Below, in pieces: positions 13,657 through 15,999 of a stretch of 15,999 bases of DNA. The notes under the pieces are model-generated. The model ran no database searches. It was not told where the DNA came from and saw only the letters and a program-made list of their open reading frames with translations. Within the stretch, counting starts at the first letter, position 1. Every line of letters begins with the position of its first letter. The stretch lies in contig CAZNLR010000066.1 of NCBI GenBank assembly GCA_964574215.1, positions 1 to 15,999 of the forward strand, written 5' to 3'. The DNA is from GCA-2725625 sp964574215. GTDB lineage: Bacteria > Pseudomonadota > Alphaproteobacteria > Rhodospirillales > UBA2165. A program made the translations under genes and the position numbers.

Positions 13657-15408
13657 TTGGACAAGTTAGAACCGAATAGCAGCAATCAGCCGATTTGGGG
13701 AAGCGATGTTATCGCTACTGCATTAAGGGAAACCGGTATTCCTTATGCCTGTCTCAATCCCGGCGCCAGCTATCGTGGATTGCATGACAGCATTGTTAAT
13801 TTTCTCGGTAATGAAAATCCGCAGATGGTGCTCAACCTGCATGAAGAACACGCCATCGCCATGGCGCAGGGTTATGCCAAAGTGACGGGCGATCCGCTTA
13901 TTGCCATCGTCCATAGTAATGTCGGCCTGATGCACGCCACCATGGCGATCTTCAATGCCTGGGTCGACCGGGTGCCCATGGTGATCATCGGCGCAACGGG
14001 TCCCCTCGACGCCACCAAGCGCCGCCCTCACATTGACTGGATTCACACCGCGCAGGACCAGGGCGCGTTGGTGCGGGATTACGTCAAATGGGACGATCAG
14101 CCGGGCTCACCCGAGGCGGCCGTCGACGCCATCCGCAAGGGGCGTCAAATCGCCTGTACGCCCCCCTATGGCCCGGTTTACATTTGCCTGGATGCAGCGG
14201 TACAGGAAATGCAGTTGGAGACCTGGCCCGAATTCAATGACGTTTCCCGCTACGCACCGCCACCGGCCCCGGCGGCGCCCAAAGAGACCCTGCAACAGGC
14301 CGCCGACTTGCTGACCGCGGCAAAGAATCCGCTTATTTTGTGCGGTAAGATCGAAAGAAAGGTGGAAGCCTGGAACAACCGGATTCGGCTGGCCGAGGCG
14401 CTGGGAGCGAAAGCGGTGTCCAACACGTGGCAGGAAGTCGGTTTTCCCTCCGATCATCCGTTGCATGTGGGCGTTTCCGGGTTTTTTGTAAACGGTAAAT
14501 TCCGGGACGCCCATGAAGAAGCGGATTTAGTTCTGAGCCTGGATTGGTTTGATCTCGGCGGCACCCTCAATCATGCCTGGCAGGGTGGAAGCGTGAAACC
14601 GAAAATCATCAATTGTTCAATGGATCATCACATCCATCGTGGTTGGAGCAAAGATCACGGCGCCGTGCCGCCGGTCGATCTCCACGTTCCGACGACGCCA
14701 GAATCCTTTGTTGCCGATCTCCTGCCTTTGGTTGAAATAGAACAACCGAAGGGCTACGAAAGCGTACAATGGGAAGGTCAGCCGGATGAGTCTCCGGGTC
14801 CCATCGGCATCAGGGACCTGGCGCAGGCGGTTCGTTCCTTCATGCAGGAGGAGCAAGTCTGTCTGATCAGCCATACCATTGGCTGGCCGGCGGATGAGGC
14901 CCACTACACCCATCCTTTAAGCTTCCTCGCGAATGCCGGCGGCGGTGGTCTTGGCGCCGGTACCGGCAACGCGGTTGGTTCGGCGTTGGCCTTGCGGGAT
15001 ATGAATTCGGAATTCCTGCCGTTGGCGATCCTGGGCGACGGCGATTACTTGATGGGGGTGCAGGCCCTTTGGACCGCGGCCCGCGAAGGCATCCCTTTAT
15101 TGGTCCTCGTCGCCAACAACAACTCCTATTTCAACGATGAAATGCACCAGGAAGCCGTCGCCAAGGTGCGGGGCCGTCCGACGGAAAACCGGTGGATCGG
15201 TCAACGGATCGACAATCCCGAGATCGATCTGTTGACGCTGGCGGAAGCTCAGGGTTTGCGCGCCGAAGGACCGGTTGCCGACCGGGCGGATTTGGCCGGC
15301 GCCCTAAGAAGCTCCGCCGCCAAAGTCCGTGACGGTGCGTCGATGGTTATGGAAGTGAAAGTTGTCCCCGAATACGCCACCAGTCCTGTGCATGAGCGCA
15401 AGGGGTGA
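13657..15408 (+). CDS. ThDP-dependent enzyme of the acetolactate synthase/benzoylformate decarboxylase family
   Basis: A 583-residue thiamine diphosphate enzyme with the usual three domains: PYR domain (about 12-185), central domain (about 210-360) and PP domain (about 380-570). Glu63 in NLHEEHAIAMAQGYAK (60-75) is the likely ThDP-activating glutamate. The ThDP/Mg motif runs from GDGD (460-463) to NNN (487-489). NAGGGGLGAGTGNAVGSAL (426-444) is typical of the PP domain. The start is TTG at 13657, six bases after a strong AAGGGGAG; no ATG is near. It resembles ilvB-type proteins but no small subunit is adjacent, so true acetolactate synthesis is unlikely. Decarboxylase or carboligase activity on an unknown 2-oxo acid is more likely. 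It converges on a molybdenum hydroxylase gene. Confidence 0.9.
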   Translation: MDKLEPNSSNQPIWGSDVIATALRETGIPYACLNPGASYRGLHDSIVNFLGNENPQMVLNLHEEHAIAMAQGYAKVTGDPLIAIVHSNVGLMHATMAIFNAWVDRVPMVIIGATGPLDATKRRPHIDWIHTAQDQGALVRDYVKWDDQPGSPEAAVDAIRKGRQIACTPPYGPVYICLDAAVQEMQLETWPEFNDVSRYAPPPAPAAPKETLQQAADLLTAAKNPLILCGKIERKVEAWNNRIRLAEALGAKAVSNTWQEVGFPSDHPLHVGVSGFFVNGKFRDAHEEADLVLSLDWFDLGGTLNHAWQGGSVKPKIINCSMDHHIHRGWSKDHGAVPPVDLHVPTTPESFVADLLPLVEIEQPKGYESVQWEGQPDESPGPIGIRDLAQAVRSFMQEEQVCLISHTIGWPADEAHYTHPLSFLANAGGGGLGAGTGNAVGSALALRDMNSEFLPLAILGDGDYLMGVQALWTAAREGIPLLVLVANNNSYFNDEMHQEAVAKVRGRPTENRWIGQRIDNPEIDLLTLAEAQGLRAEGPVADRADLAGALRSSAAKVRDGASMVMEVKVVPEYATSPVHERKG

Positions 15409-15411
15409 TCG

Positions 15412-15426
15412 CTTTACCGGTTAAAG
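15412..15426. terminator. Small hairpin between convergent genes
   Basis: CTTTA (15412-15416) and TAAAG (15422-15426) can pair around a CCGGT loop in the 24-base gap between the convergent ThDP enzyme and CoxL-type genes. The stem is short and AT-rich and has no T-run, so termination here is only a suggestion from position. Confidence 0.25.
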
Positions 15427-15432
15427 TGTCCG

Positions 15433-15999
15433 TCAAATTTGTTCCGCTTTTTGAATACGGCGCCAGACCTTCTCGCTGGTCAGGGGCATTTCCAGGTGGC
15501 GGACGCCCAAGGGAGCCAGGGCCTGGTTGACGGCGTTGACGACGGCAGGCAGGGCGCCGGTGGTGCCTGCTTCGCCCGCGCCTTTGATGCCCAGGGGGTT
15601 GGTTTTCGACGGCACCGGGTTGCTGGCTATATCAAAATCGCAAAAATCGTCGGCCAGGGGCATGGCGTAATCGAGGAACGAGCCGGTTAGCAACTGGCCC
15701 GTTTCGGGATGGTGATGAATGTTTTCCAGCAAGGCCTGACCGGCGCCTTGGGCGATGCCGCCGTGAATCTGACCGTCCAGCGTGAGTTGATTGACGACGG
15801 TTCCCACGTCGTCGACGGTCACGTAACTGACGATCCGCACCCGGCCGGTGTCCCGGTCGATTTCCACTTCGCAGACGTGGCAACCGTTGGGGTAGCTGGC
15901 TACCTGAGGGAAGTAGGAGGCTTTTTCGATCAGGCCCGGTTCGATGTCGGGAGGCAACAAACGTGGCAGGAATGCCGTTTTGGCGACCTCTACGAGATC
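15433..15999 (-). CDS. Molybdenum hydroxylase large subunit (CoxL/xanthine dehydrogenase family), C-terminal part
   Basis: The last 188 residues of a molybdopterin-binding large subunit; the gene continues beyond the right edge. VEIDRDTGRVRIV and YVTVDDVGTVVNQLTLDGQIHGG (about 46-81 of the visible part, quoted in pieces) are standard for the family. GGIAQGAGQAL (80-90) contacts the cofactor. GIKGAGEAGTTGALPAVVNA (137-156) contains the active-site glutamate (Glu143), which acts as base during hydroxylation. The frame is open without a stop to the window end (DLVEVAKTAFLPR precedes the first visible TTG), so no start lies in the window. CO dehydrogenase proper cannot be confirmed because its Cys/AYRGAGR loop is outside. 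An aldehyde or N-heterocycle oxidase of this family is equally possible. Confidence 0.9.
   Translation of the reverse strand, partial: DLVEVAKTAFLPRLLPPDIEPGLIEKASYFPQVASYPNGCHVCEVEIDRDTGRVRIVSYVTVDDVGTVVNQLTLDGQIHGGIAQGAGQALLENIHHHPETGQLLTGSFLDYAMPLADDFCDFDIASNPVPSKTNPLGIKGAGEAGTTGALPAVVNAVNQALAPLGVRHLEMPLTSEKVWRRIQKAEQI

Overview
The window looks like a chromosomal segment of an alphaproteobacterium, possibly of the Rhodospirillales type. The reasons are a GC content judged by eye as somewhat above 50 percent, the gene types, and the style of the small and large subunits of the Mrp cluster. No taxonomic marker gene is present, so this is an inference. I see no phage, insertion sequence, CRISPR array, rRNA or tRNA.

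Region 1 (about 1-5951, all minus strand) is a tightly packed operon for an Mrp-type monovalent cation/proton antiporter. Reading along the minus strand the order is mrpE, mrpF, mrpG, a stand-alone MbhD/MbhE-like subunit (the part normally fused to the C-terminus of MrpA), mrpB, mrpC, mrpD, an MrpA/NuoL-like antiporter subunit without the MrpA C-terminal extension, a small two-helix membrane protein, and the start of what looks like a third large membrane subunit that runs off the left edge. Most junctions overlap or are separated by only a few bases. The layout resembles the membrane arm of membrane-bound hydrogenase-like complexes more than the textbook seven-gene Mrp operon. The MbhD/E-like gene may use a rare ATA start.

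Region 2 (6051-8656, minus strand) is a thiamine-pyrimidine uptake operon: a TPP riboswitch, then thiZ (ATPase), thiX (permease) and thiY (periplasmic binding protein). The ribosome binding site of thiZ lies inside the conserved 3' part of the riboswitch, which points to translational control by direct occlusion. A 64-residue two-helix membrane protein of unknown role is encoded just upstream on the same strand.

Region 3 (9063-12368) holds an exported DUF192 protein (plus), an HTD2/FAS1-like hotdog dehydratase (minus), and, divergent from it, an acyl-CoA ligase (plus). The last two could act in one acyl-CoA pathway, but the substrate cannot be read from the sequence. A 508-base non-coding stretch follows, with inverted repeats and a block that looks like a dispersed intergenic repeat.

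Region 4 (12877-15999) has a CCoAOMT-like SAM-dependent O-methyltransferase (minus), a divergent ThDP-dependent enzyme of the acetolactate synthase/benzoylformate decarboxylase family that starts with TTG (plus), and, converging on it, the C-terminal part of a CoxL/xanthine dehydrogenase-type molybdenum hydroxylase large subunit that runs off the right edge. Nothing in the window shows that these form one pathway.
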